Source: Paenibacillus sp. URB8-2
Lineage (GTDB): Bacteria; Bacillota; Bacilli; Paenibacillales; Paenibacillaceae
DNA length: 64,000 bases
Direction: 5' to 3'
Assembly: GCF_013393385.1 (NCBI RefSeq)
Contig: NZ_AP023239.1
Location: 2,604,001-2,668,000 of the forward strand
Shown: positions 52,585 to 62,984 of the stretch, piece by piece
How positions within the stretch are numbered: position 1 is the first letter of the stretch
How the letters are laid out: the number at the start of each line of letters is the position of its first letter
Program-made: the position numbers and the translations under genes
Notes under the pieces: model-generated
Told to the model about the DNA's origin: nothing
The model's database searches: none
The model's input: the letters and a program-made list of their open reading frames with translations, nothing else

Positions 52585-52655
52585 GCGTATCTTGGCAGCC
52601 GAAAGGCGGATTCAATGGACTTGGACTGCTCCATTCCGCTGTATTTCCGCTGAAT

Positions 52656-54551
52656 TCAGCTTTTTAGCGTGCTTGGAAGCCGTTTGATCATTTCTTCATC
52701 CGGCGTCACAAACAGAGTCCGCTGATGGTCATAAATGACGAAGCCGGGCTTGGAGCCGCTTGGCTTGCGGACATGCCGGATCAGCGTGGAGTCCACCGGT
52801 ACACTGCTGGAATGCTTGGCCTGGCTGAAATAAGCGGCGAGCTGCGCGGCTTCATTGAGCGTAGCGTCGCCGAATTTTTCTCCTCGGATCACGACATGCG
52901 AACCGGGAATATCCTTCGTATGCAGCCACGTTTCGTTAGATCCGGCCAGGCGGTTCGTCAGGTACTCATTTTGCAGGTTGTTTTTACCTACATAGATTTC
53001 CAAACCTTCCGAAGAAGTGAACACCTGGAGTGTCGGCCGGGTAGGCTTCTTTTTCTTTTTGCCCTTTTTGCTGCGGTCCCGAAGGTATCCTCCGGCCACG
53101 AGCTCTTCCCGGATTTCCTCGATGTCGTTCAGGGAAGCGTGATCGAGCTGTTGAAGCAGGCCTTCCATATAGCGGATTTCCTCATGCGTCTTTCCAAGCT
53201 GTTCTTCGATTACCGCGAGGCTGTTTTTGTATTTATTGTATTTTTTAAAATAGCGCTGCGCATTGTCGGACGGAGTAAGCAGCGGATCTAGCGGGACCGT
53301 GATCTCAGCCTGATCCTCATCGTAATAATTGACCAGGCGAACTTCCTTGTCGCCTTTGGACAATGTGTGCAGCGACGCGAACAGCAGCTCCCCGCGAATC
53401 CGATACTGCTCGGCTCCGCCGGCTTCCTCAAGATCCGCATGGAGGTTGGCCAGCTTCTTGACATTTTTGCTCCGTTCGTTCGTCAGGAAACGGAGCAAGT
53501 CGCTTACTCGCTGCTTTACCGTGTCCCGCTCGGCTTTATCTCCGTAATAGTCTTCCATACAGCGGCTGATCGTGTCGTAATGCTTCGTCTTGCCTTCCGG
53601 CAGCGTCAGCGGAATCGCGGAAAAGACAAGCTTCCCTTTGGCGTTCGTGCCGATAACCGGAGAGAATTCACGCCGGCGGACCGGTTCCATAATAGATTCG
53701 AAGGCGTCAGCGAGCCTGTCTTCGAATCCGATTTCGTTCCCGGAGTATCCGCGGACCCCATCCGCAGTCTCGTCGTCTCGGGTCTGCCCGGAACGCAGCG
53801 CGATTTCCTGCGCGATCAGCGGGCTGATGCCGCTGAAGGTATCGACGATCCAGGCAATGGGATCGAGAGAAGGCGGTTTAGGGGCGCTTTTTCCCGGATT
53901 CTCCCGGCCTATTCTCCGGTCACCTGAGCTTTCCGCCCCCTCGTCAGGGAGAGCTTCCGTTTCCGCCGCAGGCTCCGCCTGCTTCTCCTCGGCATCGCGG
54001 TACAGCTGCATGAAACCGCTCCGCGATACGTCCAGCGGGTTATGTTTGTTCTGCTCCGGCGGCTGCGTGTAGGCAAAGCCGGGCATGACAATCCGGTAGC
54101 TGCTGATGGCAGGAGTAACATGATGAATGCCGTCAATAATTGTGCCTGCGGAGACGTCGGTCAGGATGATGTTGCTGTGGCGGCCCATCAGCTCGATGAT
54201 GATTTTTTTGGAAGATACGTCTCCGAGCTCATCCCTTTGCCGGATATCGAAATGAATAATGCGTTCCATCCCCACTTGGGAGACAGCTTCAATAACGCCG
54301 CCCTCGCAGTGCTTGCGCATCAGCATGCAGAACATGGGGGCTTCTGCTGGATTCAGGGTGTTTCTTTCCGTAAAATGCAGGCGCGGATAGGTCGGATTGG
54401 CCGACAACAGCAGCTTGCCGCCACCGCCTGCGCCTCGGAGTGTAAATACAAGATCGTGATCGCCGGGTTGATATATTTTACTGATCCGCTGTCCAATGCA
54501 TGCCTGAAGCTCAGTTACAATGGCGCGGGTCACGATGCCGTCGAGTGCCAT
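52656..54551 (-). CDS. rqcH: RqcH/NFACT ribosome quality-control protein
   Basis: Bacterial Rqc2 homologue that recruits tRNA-Ala to stalled 50S subunits and adds alanine tails; older name fibronectin-binding protein. The 631 residues show NFACT-N (1-230: MALDGIVTRAIVTELQACIG, ISKIYQP), coiled-coil (about 350-450: NVKKLANLHADLEEAGG), a helical hairpin region, and NFACT-R (about 505-610: YVGKNNLQNEYLTNRLAG, WLHTKDIPGSHVVIRG, ARSS-type HSSSVPVD). The start at 54551 follows AGGAG. An Asp/Arg/Pro-rich insert (about 190-220) is likely disordered. Confidence 0.93.
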   Translation of the reverse strand: MALDGIVTRAIVTELQACIGQRISKIYQPGDHDLVFTLRGAGGGGKLLLSANPTYPRLHFTERNTLNPAEAPMFCMLMRKHCEGGVIEAVSQVGMERIIHFDIRQRDELGDVSSKKIIIELMGRHSNIILTDVSAGTIIDGIHHVTPAISSYRIVMPGFAYTQPPEQNKHNPLDVSRSGFMQLYRDAEEKQAEPAAETEALPDEGAESSGDRRIGRENPGKSAPKPPSLDPIAWIVDTFSGISPLIAQEIALRSGQTRDDETADGVRGYSGNEIGFEDRLADAFESIMEPVRRREFSPVIGTNAKGKLVFSAIPLTLPEGKTKHYDTISRCMEDYYGDKAERDTVKQRVSDLLRFLTNERSKNVKKLANLHADLEEAGGAEQYRIRGELLFASLHTLSKGDKEVRLVNYYDEDQAEITVPLDPLLTPSDNAQRYFKKYNKYKNSLAVIEEQLGKTHEEIRYMEGLLQQLDHASLNDIEEIREELVAGGYLRDRSKKGKKKKKPTRPTLQVFTSSEGLEIYVGKNNLQNEYLTNRLAGSNETWLHTKDIPGSHVVIRGEKFGDATLNEAAQLAAYFSQAKHSSSVPVDSTLIRHVRKPSGSKPGFVIYDHQRTLFVTPDEEMIKRLPSTLKS

Positions 54552-54745
54552 GATTATAATTTCTCCTGTCGCTGGTAAAATTTCTTTCCTCTCTATGATG
54601 CCATACTTTCGCCGCTCAGCGCAAAACGAAGAGGATAAGCCCCAGTGATAATTCGGGACGACCCCGAATACATTGGTCATGAACGGGTGGAAAAGCGTTA
54701 ACGCCGCCGGAAGTCAAGAAACGACCGGGAGGGGAATGGAGAGTC

Positions 54746-57592
54746 ATGGAACAAAAAAGTTGGCACAGGCTCAGCAGTGATGAACTGCAGAAAACATTCG
54801 CTGTTTCGCCGCAGCGGGGCCTTGGCGATGAGGAGGCTGAAGCAAGACGCAGGGAGAACGGCCTGAACGAGCTTTCGGAGGGGAAGAAAGTATCCCCGCT
54901 GACGCTGCTGCTGAATCAGTTCAAGGACTTCATGGTCCTCGTGCTTATGGGGGCGACGCTTGTATCGGGGCTGCTGGGTGAATACCTGGATGCGATCACG
55001 ATTGTCGCCATCATCGCCCTGAACGGGCTCCTCGGATTCGTTCAGGAGTTTCGGGCGGAGCGCTCGCTGCGGGCGCTGAAGCAGCTGTCTGCGCCGTCGG
55101 CCAAAGCGCTGCGGGACGGAACCGTCCAACATATCCCGGCGAAGCTGCTCGTTCCGGGCGACATCGTCCTGCTGGAGAGCGGTGACCGGGTTCCAGCCGA
55201 TGTCCGCTGGCTGAAATGCAGCTCCCTGTACTGCGAGGAATCGGCGCTGACCGGTGAATCGCTGCCGGTGTCCAAACACTCAGAGCCGATTCACGACGAG
55301 GAGGTTCCCCTGGGAGACCAGAAGAATATCGGCTTCATGGGCACTATGGTCACCCGGGGAACGGGCAAGGCAATCGTCGTCCGGACAGGAATGGGCACGG
55401 AAATGGGCAAGATCGCCGATTTGATCCAGAGCACCGACGCCCAGGAAACGCCGCTCCAGCGGCGGCTGGAGCAGCTCGGTAAAATTCTGATTTACGTGTC
55501 GCTCGCATTGACCGTTGTTGTGGTGCTTGCAGGTATTTTGCACGGACAGCCCGCGGTTTCGATGTTCCTGGCCGGGGTCAGCCTGGCGGTTGCCGCGATT
55601 CCCGAGGGTCTGCCCGCAATTGTCACCATCGCGCTGGCGCTTGGCGTACAGCGGATGATCAAGCGCAAGGCTATCGTCCGCAAGCTGCCTTCAGTCGAGA
55701 CGCTGGGCTGCGCTTCCGTCATCTGTTCCGACAAGACCGGAACGCTGACGCAGAATAAAATGACCGTCACCCGTGTCTGGAACGGAGGACGCAGTCTTGA
55801 GGTCACTGGCGAAGGGTACGCTCCGGAGGGAGCGGTGCTGCTCAAGGGCAAGCCTGCCGAATTGAAGAACGATCAGAGCCTGCGGCGGCTGCTGCAAATT
55901 GGCGCACTGTGCAACAACGCCGAGATTTACGAGACGGTTCCCGAGGAAGCAAAGGCCAAACGCAAAGGAAAAGGCAAGGTGAAAGGCGGTGACGGAGAAA
56001 CGTCGCCGTCCGCAGCAGCCAAGGTATGGGAGCTTAAGGGCGATCCGACGGAAGGCGCACTCGTGGCGCTGTCCGCGAAGATGGGGCTAACCGCCTCGGC
56101 GCTAGCCGTAACCTTCTCCAGAGAGAAGGAGTTTCCCTTCGATTCCGAACGCAAGCTAATGTCGGTTATCGTGAGCCATCCCGGAGGCCGCATGGTGTGC
56201 ACGAAGGGGGCGCCCGATGTGCTGCTGAGCCGCTGCTCTTATATGATGTGGGAGGGGCAGGTTGTTCCGTGTACGCCGACCTTGCGGCAAAAAGCGCTTG
56301 ACGCTAACGAAGCGATGGCGTCGGACGCGCTCCGCGTCCTCGGTCTGGCTTACCGTGAGCTGCGGCCGAACGAACATGCCGATTCCGAGAAGGAGGCCGA
56401 AGGCCAACTGATCTTCGCAGGTCTCGCCGGCATGATCGACCCGCCGCGCCGGGAGGTGCGGGACGCGATCAGCGTCACCCGCCGGGCAGGCATCAAGACG
56501 GTGATGATTACCGGCGACCACGGCACGACCGCCGAGGCGATCGCCCATCAGCTCGGCATTCTCCAGCGCGGCGGCAAGGTGCTGACGGGCAGCCAGCTGT
56601 CGCGGATGGACGACGACGCGCTCGACAAATTGTCGGACAGCGTGTACGTCTATGCCCGCGTCTCGCCCGAGCACAAGCTGCGCATCGTGAAGTCGCTGCA
56701 GCGGCACGGCCATGTAGTCGCCATGACAGGCGACGGGGTCAACGACGCTCCGGCAATCAAGGCGGCTGACATCGGCATCGCCATGGGCATTACGGGCACC
56801 GATGTGACCAAGGAAGCGTCGGCGCTCATCCTGGGTGACGACAATTTCTCCACGATTGTGGCGGCGATCGAAGAGGGCCGGAGCATCTATGAGAATATCC
56901 GCAAATTCATCCGGTACTTGCTTGCATCGAATGTCGGCGAGATTCTGACAATGTTCTTTGCCATGATGCTAGGTCTGCCGCTTCCGCTCGTGCCTATTCA
57001 GATATTGTGGGTCAACCTGGTTACGGACGGTCTGCCGGCAATGGCGCTTGGCGTCGACCAGCCCGAGAAAGATTTAATGGAACACAAGCCGCGCGGCGCC
57101 AAAGAAAACATCTTTGCCCGCAGGCTCGGCTGGAAGATTGTCAGCCGAGGCATTCTGATCGGCCTCTGTACGCTCGCCGCCTTCTGGCTGACGCTTCGCG
57201 TCGCCCCGCAAGATCCGGCCCGGCTTATCCAGGCGCAATCGGTGGCGTTCGCCACCCTCGTTATGGCCCAGCTCTTTCATGTGTTCGACTGCCGGAGCTC
57301 CCGGTCCGTGTTTCACCGGAACCCGTTCCAGAACAAATATCTTGTGCTCGCGGTACTCTCGTCCGTGCTGCTGATGCTGGCGGTAATGTACATCCCCGCG
57401 CTGCAGCCTGTTTTCAAGACCGTACCGCTTGGCTTTAGAGACTGGTCGCTGTGCCTCGTTGCCTCCGGTATTCCAACCTTCCTGATGGGCGCAGCCAGCG
57501 TCTGGGGCGGGAAGCACAGCCGGAAGCGTCTCCGTGCAGGGGGCGTCGGCGGCGGACGGAGCATGCCGAAAAGTACAAAAATTTCGGCATAA
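54746..57592 (+). CDS. SERCA-type Ca2+-transporting P-type ATPase
   Basis: A 948-residue P2A ATPase that pumps Ca2+ out. Motifs: actuator TGES ([10 protein letters not shown]), phosphorylation site [10 protein letters not shown] at Asp329, KGAPD in the nucleotide domain, MITGDH, and hinge [21 protein letters not shown]4 has [10 protein letters not shown] and M6 NLVTDGLPA, typical of SERCA-like bacterial pumps. An insert of about 25 residues ([19 protein letters not shown]) near 395-420 in the nucleotide domain is Lys/Gly-rich. GGAGGGG precedes the ATG. Divergent from rqcH. Confidence 0.95.
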   Translation: MEQKSWHRLSSDELQKTFAVSPQRGLGDEEAEARRRENGLNELSEGKKVSPLTLLLNQFKDFMVLVLMGATLVSGLLGEYLDAITIVAIIALNGLLGFVQEFRAERSLRALKQLSAPSAKALRDGTVQHIPAKLLVPGDIVLLESGDRVPADVRWLKCSSLYCEESALTGESLPVSKHSEPIHDEEVPLGDQKNIGFMGTMVTRGTGKAIVVRTGMGTEMGKIADLIQSTDAQETPLQRRLEQLGKILIYVSLALTVVVVLAGILHGQPAVSMFLAGVSLAVAAIPEGLPAIVTIALALGVQRMIKRKAIVRKLPSVETLGCASVICSDKTGTLTQNKMTVTRVWNGGRSLEVTGEGYAPEGAVLLKGKPAELKNDQSLRRLLQIGALCNNAEIYETVPEEAKAKRKGKGKVKGGDGETSPSAAAKVWELKGDPTEGALVALSAKMGLTASALAVTFSREKEFPFDSERKLMSVIVSHPGGRMVCTKGAPDVLLSRCSYMMWEGQVVPCTPTLRQKALDANEAMASDALRVLGLAYRELRPNEHADSEKEAEGQLIFAGLAGMIDPPRREVRDAISVTRRAGIKTVMITGDHGTTAEAIAHQLGILQRGGKVLTGSQLSRMDDDALDKLSDSVYVYARVSPEHKLRIVKSLQRHGHVVAMTGDGVNDAPAIKAADIGIAMGITGTDVTKEASALILGDDNFSTIVAAIEEGRSIYENIRKFIRYLLASNVGEILTMFFAMMLGLPLPLVPIQILWVNLVTDGLPAMALGVDQPEKDLMEHKPRGAKENIFARRLGWKIVSRGILIGLCTLAAFWLTLRVAPQDPARLIQAQSVAFATLVMAQLFHVFDCRSSRSVFHRNPFQNKYLVLAVLSSVLLMLAVMYIPALQPVFKTVPLGFRDWSLCLVASGIPTFLMGAASVWGGKHSRKRLRAGGVGGGRSMPKSTKISA

Positions 57593-57659
57593 AATCAATA
57601 GCTTTGCCTGACCTCTTGCGGTATGCTTGTTGCAATTAACCGAAGGAGTGGACGAAGCT

Positions 57660-58496
57660 ATGGAATTTACCAAAATGCACGGACTCGGCAATGACTTCAT
57701 CGTCGTATTTGGCGAGCAGTCGCTGCCAGGCAACGCGCCAGAACTGGCCGTCAAATTATGCAATCGGTTCTTCGGCATAGGAGCTGACGGACTCGTATAT
57801 ATTCTGCCCTCGGAACGTGGCGATTACATGATGCGGATTATGAATTCCGACGGTTCCGAAGCGGAGCAGTGCGGCAATGCCATTCGCTGTGTGGCGAAAT
57901 ATGTATATGATCACGGACATGTGCAGTCGGAGCAAATCGTCATTGAAACGATCGGCGCGGGTGAACAGAAAGTGAAGCTGCAGGTGAAGGACGGGCAAGT
58001 GGAGACGGTAACGGTCGATATGGGCGAGCCCATTCTGTCGGGACCGCAAATTCCCGTAGATATCGAGGCTGAGCCGGTGCTGGGCCGCCCGATTGAGACG
58101 GACGGGAAGGAATTTACATTTACAGCCGTGTCGATGGGCAACCCGCACTGCGTTATATATGTGGACGACGCCGTTTCCTTCGATCTGACGACCTGGGGAC
58201 CAAAGCTTGAAGTTCATCCTTTGTTCCCGCGTAAGGTGAATGTCGAATTCGCCACCGTGAAAGACCGCGGACGCATCGACATGCGGGTATGGGAACGGGG
58301 AGCCGGACCGACACTCGCCTGCGGAACCGGCGCTTGCGCTACGCTCGTCTCCTCCGTTCTTAACGGAGTGAGCGACCGGGCGGCGTGGGTAAGCCTGAAG
58401 GGCGGAGACCTGTACATTGAATGGAACGAAGAAGATAATCATGTATATATGACAGGACCGGCCGAAGCGGTATTTAAAGGGTCCGTATCCATATAA
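57660..58496 (+). CDS. dapF: Diaminopimelate epimerase
   Basis: Converts LL- to meso-diaminopimelate for lysine and peptidoglycan. 278 residues with the paired catalytic cysteines: Cys71 in EAEQCGNAIRC and Cys221 in ACGTGACA. The FTKMHGLGNDFIV start and MGNPHCVIYVDD are family-typical. AAGGAG stands 12 bases before ATG 57660; a TTG at 57627 is possible. Monocistronic, with a terminator after. Confidence 0.96.
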   Translation: MEFTKMHGLGNDFIVVFGEQSLPGNAPELAVKLCNRFFGIGADGLVYILPSERGDYMMRIMNSDGSEAEQCGNAIRCVAKYVYDHGHVQSEQIVIETIGAGEQKVKLQVKDGQVETVTVDMGEPILSGPQIPVDIEAEPVLGRPIETDGKEFTFTAVSMGNPHCVIYVDDAVSFDLTTWGPKLEVHPLFPRKVNVEFATVKDRGRIDMRVWERGAGPTLACGTGACATLVSSVLNGVSDRAAWVSLKGGDLYIEWNEEDNHVYMTGPAEAVFKGSVSI

Positions 58497-58531
58497 GCTA
58501 TATTCCGCCAAGAACAAAAGTTATGATAATA

Positions 58532-58562
58532 GGTCAACCAGAGATTGCTGGTTGGCCTTTTT
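58532..58562 (+). terminator. Terminator after dapF
   Basis: GGTCAACCAG (58532-58541) pairs with CTGGTTGGCC (58548-58557), then TTTTTCC. Confidence 0.85.
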
Positions 58563-58673
58563 CCTTTTTATAAACGCCTGTTTCACTAATGCATACACCT
58601 TGGGTTCAGGCGAATAACAAACGCGGAAGTCGTAAATAATGGAAGAAAGAAGTTTGAATCGAGGCGAGGGCGG

Positions 58674-60281
58674 ATGAAAAAAAACGGACCAAGCAGTAAG
58701 GGAGCGCCTGCCGGAGTTTCGGCGGCCGGAACCGGAAACGGGGCTGTCCCTGCCCTTACAAATAATCTTGAGCAGACGCTCGGCACCATCAAGCGCGAGC
58801 TCGGTTCCAGTCCCGATCTGAAAATACGGAAATTTCAGATCGGTTCGGCTGAACCGGTCTGGGTGGCCGCCGTTTTTATGGACGGATTGGTCAATGCCGT
58901 AGCCGTTGATGAATTCGTGATGGGAGCATTATTGGGAAATTCCGCCGATAATACTGCAGAGGAAATGCCACGGGTGCCGCAGGAAAGGCTTCAGCTCATA
59001 CTGGACAGGGCGCTGGAGCTAGGCGAAACCACGGTCGAAGACAAATGGAACGAAATGATGCTCTCCCTTCTGTCGGGCAACACCATCATTTTGGTAGACG
59101 GCTGCAGCAAGGCTATCGTGGGAGGAACGAAAGGGGGAGAATGGCGGACTGTTGCGGAGCCTTCCTCCCAAATTGTGATACGGGGACCAAAAGACGCTTT
59201 TGTCGAGTCGATCATTACAAATATTGCGCTGATCCGAAGACGGATCAAATCACCGAAGCTTTGGGTTGAATTTATGAAATTCGGCACGGTGACGAACACG
59301 GATGTAGCCCTTTTATATATGAAAGACAGGGCGGAAAAGAGAGTCCTTGACCAAGTCAAAATGCGCCTGGAAAAGATCAACATTGAAGCGGTTCTGGAAT
59401 CAAGTTATATTGAGCAGCTCATTCAGGATAAAGTGTTTACCCCATTTCCAACGGTCTATAATACGGAGCGTCCGGATGTGGCGGCGGCCAATTTGCTGGA
59501 AGGTCGAATTGTTCTGATTGTTGACGGTACGCCTTTTGTGCTTGTCGTGCCGACGGTACTGGCGCAGTTCCTTCAATCGACCGATGATTACAGCCAGCGA
59601 TTTGACAGTGCCACCCTAATGCGTTTGGTGCGTTATACAAGCCTGATCATTCTACTTCTTGGCCCTTCCGTCTTTATTGCGCTGACCACCTTCCATTACG
59701 AAATGGTACCGACGCCCATGCTGATCAGCCTGCTGGCCCAGCGGGAGAACGTTCCTTTTCCGGCCGCGATCGAAGCGATGATTATGGAGGCCGCGTTCGA
59801 AATCCTGAGGGAGGCCGGCGTCCGGATGCCGAGAGCGGTAGGACAGACAGTGTCGGTTGTCGGCGCCTTGATTCTGGGAACCGCGGTCGTGGAAGCAGGT
59901 ATTATTACGCCGGTTATGGTCATTGTGGTTGCGTTGACCGGTATTGCCAGCTTTGCCATTCCCTCCTACAATTTCGCCGTCGCAGGGCGAATTATCCGTT
60001 TTGGATTTTTGATAGCCGCATCGATGTTTGGATTCTACGGCATTACGCTGGGACTGATCGTATTGATTGCGCATATCAACAGCCTCCAATCTTTTGGCAC
60101 TCCCTATCTGGCACCGCTCAGCCCGTTTTCCATAAGAGGGCAAAAGGATACGATATTGAGAGTGCCTACGTTTTTGATTAATCTTAGACCTGACAAGCTG
60201 GGGCAAATGAACGACAACGATGAGTCAGGCAAGGATAATAAGACATCCGATTCCGGGAAGGATGGACGGACAGGTGCTTAA
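58674..60281 (+). CDS. GerA-type germinant receptor, A subunit
   Basis: A 535-residue spore-germination receptor subunit for the inner spore membrane. The soluble N-terminal part (about 1-310) carries GerA features (VFMDGLVNAVAVDEFVMGALLG, LLSGNTIILVDGCSKAIVGGTKGGEWR, RGPKDAFVESIITNIALIRRRIKSP). It is followed by about five membrane helices (about 325-490) with VPTPMLISLLAQRENVPFP and MPRAVGQTVSVVGALILG, and a charged Asp/Lys-rich tail. First gene of an A-C-B operon, presumably read by sporulation sigma-G; no promoter was confirmed. Confidence 0.94.
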   Translation: MKKNGPSSKGAPAGVSAAGTGNGAVPALTNNLEQTLGTIKRELGSSPDLKIRKFQIGSAEPVWVAAVFMDGLVNAVAVDEFVMGALLGNSADNTAEEMPRVPQERLQLILDRALELGETTVEDKWNEMMLSLLSGNTIILVDGCSKAIVGGTKGGEWRTVAEPSSQIVIRGPKDAFVESIITNIALIRRRIKSPKLWVEFMKFGTVTNTDVALLYMKDRAEKRVLDQVKMRLEKINIEAVLESSYIEQLIQDKVFTPFPTVYNTERPDVAAANLLEGRIVLIVDGTPFVLVVPTVLAQFLQSTDDYSQRFDSATLMRLVRYTSLIILLLGPSVFIALTTFHYEMVPTPMLISLLAQRENVPFPAAIEAMIMEAAFEILREAGVRMPRAVGQTVSVVGALILGTAVVEAGIITPVMVIVVALTGIASFAIPSYNFAVAGRIIRFGFLIAASMFGFYGITLGLIVLIAHINSLQSFGTPYLAPLSPFSIRGQKDTILRVPTFLINLRPDKLGQMNDNDESGKDNKTSDSGKDGRTGA

Positions 60282-61479
60282 ATTATGGAAACTGCTCATG
60301 ATGGGTCTTCTTCTTTTCCAGACTGGCTGCTGGGACAGCATTGAACTGAACCGAAGGGCTATTGTTTCAGGCGTATCTATCGATAAGGGGCCGACGGAGG
60401 ACAAGAGATACAGCGTGTCCTTCCAAGTCGTCGTGGCGGATGAAATAACCGGGAAAAACAGTAGGGGGAACTCCCCTGTCGCCTTATACAAAGGGAGCGG
60501 CCGTTCCATTTATGAGGCGCTCGGCAACGCTTCCCGGCAATCCGCGCGAATTCTCTCTCTGGGCCATTCGAAGGTGATCATCATATCCGAAGAGCTCGCC
60601 CGTGAAGGGATCCGGGATCTCATGGATATTTTTGAACGGGAATCCGAAATGCGGCTCAGCACCTTGGTCTTTGTGTCCAGAGGACAGCCGGCGGAAGACA
60701 TCCTTTCCGTGATGACGGTATTCGGCAGAATTCCTGCCAACGACCTTGTACAGAAGCTGGAAACGGGAAACCGCTCATTCGGTTACAATTTCCGAATTGA
60801 GGTGGATGATGTGATCCGCGGGATTTTGGCTAAAGAGGGAGGGGCGATTATCAACGGCGTGATTGTCAAGGGCGATCTGGAAGCGGGGGGAACGAAGACA
60901 AATGTGGAGGGCATAAAGCCGAAGGCTATCTTGAAAAACGCCGGACTTGCCGTATTCAAGCAGGATAAGCTGATGGCTTTTCAAGATGGAACGGCGGGAA
61001 TAGGCCTGAGCCTGATCCATAACAAGCAGAAAGAATATCCGTTATTACTTGATTTTGGGAAAAACGAATCCGCCACCTTCAGTATGTTCAAGGTGCATAC
61101 CTCGGTCACAGCCAATGCGAAAGATCCGGAGCATCCAGTTATCTTCATCAGCACCCGACAGCAAGCCGCCTTGAAAGAATACAACGGTTCTCTGGATATT
61201 TCCAAGTCTTCTGTACTGAGAAACTGGGAAAAGCTTCTGAGTGAAGAAACAAAGAAGGAAATTGATACCGCCGTCAAAGAGGCCATGCGTCTTAACAGCG
61301 ATTATATCCGGTTCAATGAGACGATGAATCGGGATAATCCGAAAGGCTGGAAACGGGTGAAGGATCGCTGGGATTCCATCTTTCCCCGCTGCGAAGTGCG
61401 TATCAAGGTGAACACCATTATCCGTCATACCGAGATGAGGACCCGTTCCTTGCGATCGTCAGGAGAGGGAAAGGAATAG
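60274..61479 (+). CDS. GerA-type germinant receptor, C subunit (lipoprotein)
   Basis: A lipoprotein subunit of about 401 residues. The lipobox FQTGC near residue 20 is followed by WDSIELNRRAIVSGVSID, the GerC signature. The rest has the usual Ger(x)C pattern (SFQVVVADEIT, YKGSGRSIYEALGNASRQSARILSLGHSKVIIISE, ending in RCEVRIKVNTIIRHTEM). The start is uncertain: GTG 60274 is preferred and overlaps the A gene by 8 bases; ATGs at 60262 and 60220 are possible. Confidence 0.9.
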   Translation: MLKLWKLLMMGLLLFQTGCWDSIELNRRAIVSGVSIDKGPTEDKRYSVSFQVVVADEITGKNSRGNSPVALYKGSGRSIYEALGNASRQSARILSLGHSKVIIISEELAREGIRDLMDIFERESEMRLSTLVFVSRGQPAEDILSVMTVFGRIPANDLVQKLETGNRSFGYNFRIEVDDVIRGILAKEGGAIINGVIVKGDLEAGGTKTNVEGIKPKAILKNAGLAVFKQDKLMAFQDGTAGIGLSLIHNKQKEYPLLLDFGKNESATFSMFKVHTSVTANAKDPEHPVIFISTRQQAALKEYNGSLDISKSSVLRNWEKLLSEETKKEIDTAVKEAMRLNSDYIRFNETMNRDNPKGWKRVKDRWDSIFPRCEVRIKVNTIIRHTEMRTRSLRSSGEGKE

Positions 61480-61494
61480 GAAAGGAGGGATTTC

Positions 61495-62595
61495 ATGCGG
61501 GAGATCAGAATAGGATCCATACATTTTTTTTCGCTTGTTCTCATGTTTGAATTGGGGACGGCTCTGGTGGTTAATGTTGGAATGGAAGCCGGCAGAGACG
61601 CCTGGATAGCCATCTTCCTGGGCTGCTTGGTTGGTATGCTCATCTATACCGGTTACAATTATCTGTTCAAGCTGTATCCCGATCTGCCGTTATCCGGCTA
61701 TGTGCGGGCGATTCTCGGCAAACCGCTTGGGGCGTTCGTGGTCATTCTTTATGCGGTTATCTTTTTGAATGGAGCCGGCCGTGATTTGCGGGATGGCAGC
61801 GCTCTGCTGGTCATGGCCGCCTTGAACCGAACGCCGATCATTATCGTTGCCGCGATGATGATTTTGTCTTGCGGATACGTGTTGCATAAAGGATTGGAGG
61901 TGCTGGCCCGGACCTCGTTTATTATTATGATCGGTGTGCTGATGATCGGCGGGGTTATTACGCTGCTAATGCTTTTTTCGGGGGAAATGGAATGGTCGCG
62001 CTTGCAGCCGATGCTGGGGGATGGAATCAAACCGGTGGCCCTTTCGGTGATCCGTTCGAATTATATGTTTCCGTTCGGCGAAGTCTTCTGTTTCATGATG
62101 CTGATGCCTTATATCGGCGACAAAAAAAGAGCGGTTTGGGTTGTGCCTTCCGCAATCCTGGCAGCCGGATTGATTATCAGCTACACGGCACTAGTCAATA
62201 TTACAGTGCTGGGCAGCGACATGGTGGAGCGTTCTCCGTTTCCTCTGCTATCCACCGTAAGTAAAGCGGCGTTGTCCGATTTTATCCAGCGATTGGACGT
62301 TTTGGTGGTAATGCTGCTGATTATCGGCGTTTTTTTCAAAGTAGCCGTTTACTACGGTGCGGCGGTGATCGCCATCTCGGATCTGTTCAATCTCCCTTAC
62401 CGGACAATGATTATTCCTTCTGCGATCATTATTTTATTCTCCGGTATGCTGGACGCGCGCAGTTTTGTGGAGCATCTGGAGGAAGGCGGGGAAATGCTTA
62501 CCTTCATATATCCCGTCTTTACTATTGTCATTCCGACCATCCTGATCATTGTCGCCGCCTTTAGGAATTATCGTTCGGGTTCCCGCCCGGGCTGA
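61495..62595 (+). CDS. GerA-type germinant receptor, B subunit (permease-like)
   Basis: A 366-residue membrane protein of the amino-acid-permease-like GerAB family with about ten membrane helices (EIRIGSIHFFSLVLMFELGTALVV start; YLFKLYPDLPLSGYVRAILG; FPFGEVFCFMMLMPYIGDKKR). It probably forms the ligand-binding membrane unit. AAAGGAGGG precedes the ATG, 15 bp after gerC. Gene order A-C-B differs from B. subtilis gerA (A-B-C) but is common elsewhere. Its 3' end overlaps the opposite-strand small gene. Confidence 0.93.
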   Translation: MREIRIGSIHFFSLVLMFELGTALVVNVGMEAGRDAWIAIFLGCLVGMLIYTGYNYLFKLYPDLPLSGYVRAILGKPLGAFVVILYAVIFLNGAGRDLRDGSALLVMAALNRTPIIIVAAMMILSCGYVLHKGLEVLARTSFIIMIGVLMIGGVITLLMLFSGEMEWSRLQPMLGDGIKPVALSVIRSNYMFPFGEVFCFMMLMPYIGDKKRAVWVVPSAILAAGLIISYTALVNITVLGSDMVERSPFPLLSTVSKAALSDFIQRLDVLVVMLLIIGVFFKVAVYYGAAVIAISDLFNLPYRTMIIPSAIIILFSGMLDARSFVEHLEEGGEMLTFIYPVFTIVIPTILIIVAAFRNYRSGSRPG

Positions 62596-62825
62596 CGCCC
62601 GGTAATCCAATGGATAAGATCCGGAATAAAAAGGCTTGCGGCCAGGGTAATCATCAGTATTTTTTCGGCTTGGGTATTAATAATGAAAGGGAACAGGGTG
62701 TAAATATTGGTAAGGCCGTACCCGAACATCAAGTCCACAAAATACAACAACAAAATGGTGAGGGTGCCAAACAGTACAATCGCGACGTATTTCTTCAGCA
62801 GCATCTTTCTTATTCGTTTTTTCAC
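62568..62825 (-). CDS. Small two-helix membrane protein
   Basis: An 85-residue protein with two hydrophobic segments (about 11-33, YVAIVLFGTLTILLLYFVDLMFG, and about 54-72, KILMITLAASLFIPDLIHWI) and a basic start (MKKRIRKMLLKK). The GTG start at 62825 has AAAGGAG at good spacing, which argues that it is real. The last 28 bases overlap the 3' end of gerB on the other strand. Small two-helix proteins accompany germinant receptors in some Bacilli, but those are in-operon; a link here is speculative. Confidence 0.65.
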   Translation of the reverse strand: MKKRIRKMLLKKYVAIVLFGTLTILLLYFVDLMFGYGLTNIYTLFPFIINTQAEKILMITLAASLFIPDLIHWITGRQPGREPER

Positions 62826-62945
62826 GGTTTCAGCTCCTTTTCCTTATCCGTTATTATGGGGCGGGAAGCCTTTCGTCATGCGCTTTGTGTCGAATCTTGC
62901 AGATGCGTTTGGATGGAAAGCTTATCTTTCCTCACGATTTATGTT

Positions 62946-62966
62946 ACATTAGTATGAAACTAATGT
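62946..62966. promoter_or_regulatory. Inverted repeat just upstream of the yitJ-like gene
   Basis: ACATTAG (62946-62952) and CTAATGT (62960-62966), 7-bp perfect arms with a 7-base spacer, five bases before GGAGGGG. It could be an operator or a hairpin that masks the ribosome site. Confidence 0.45.
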
Positions 62967-62984
62967 CAGGGGAGGGGCTGCTCT

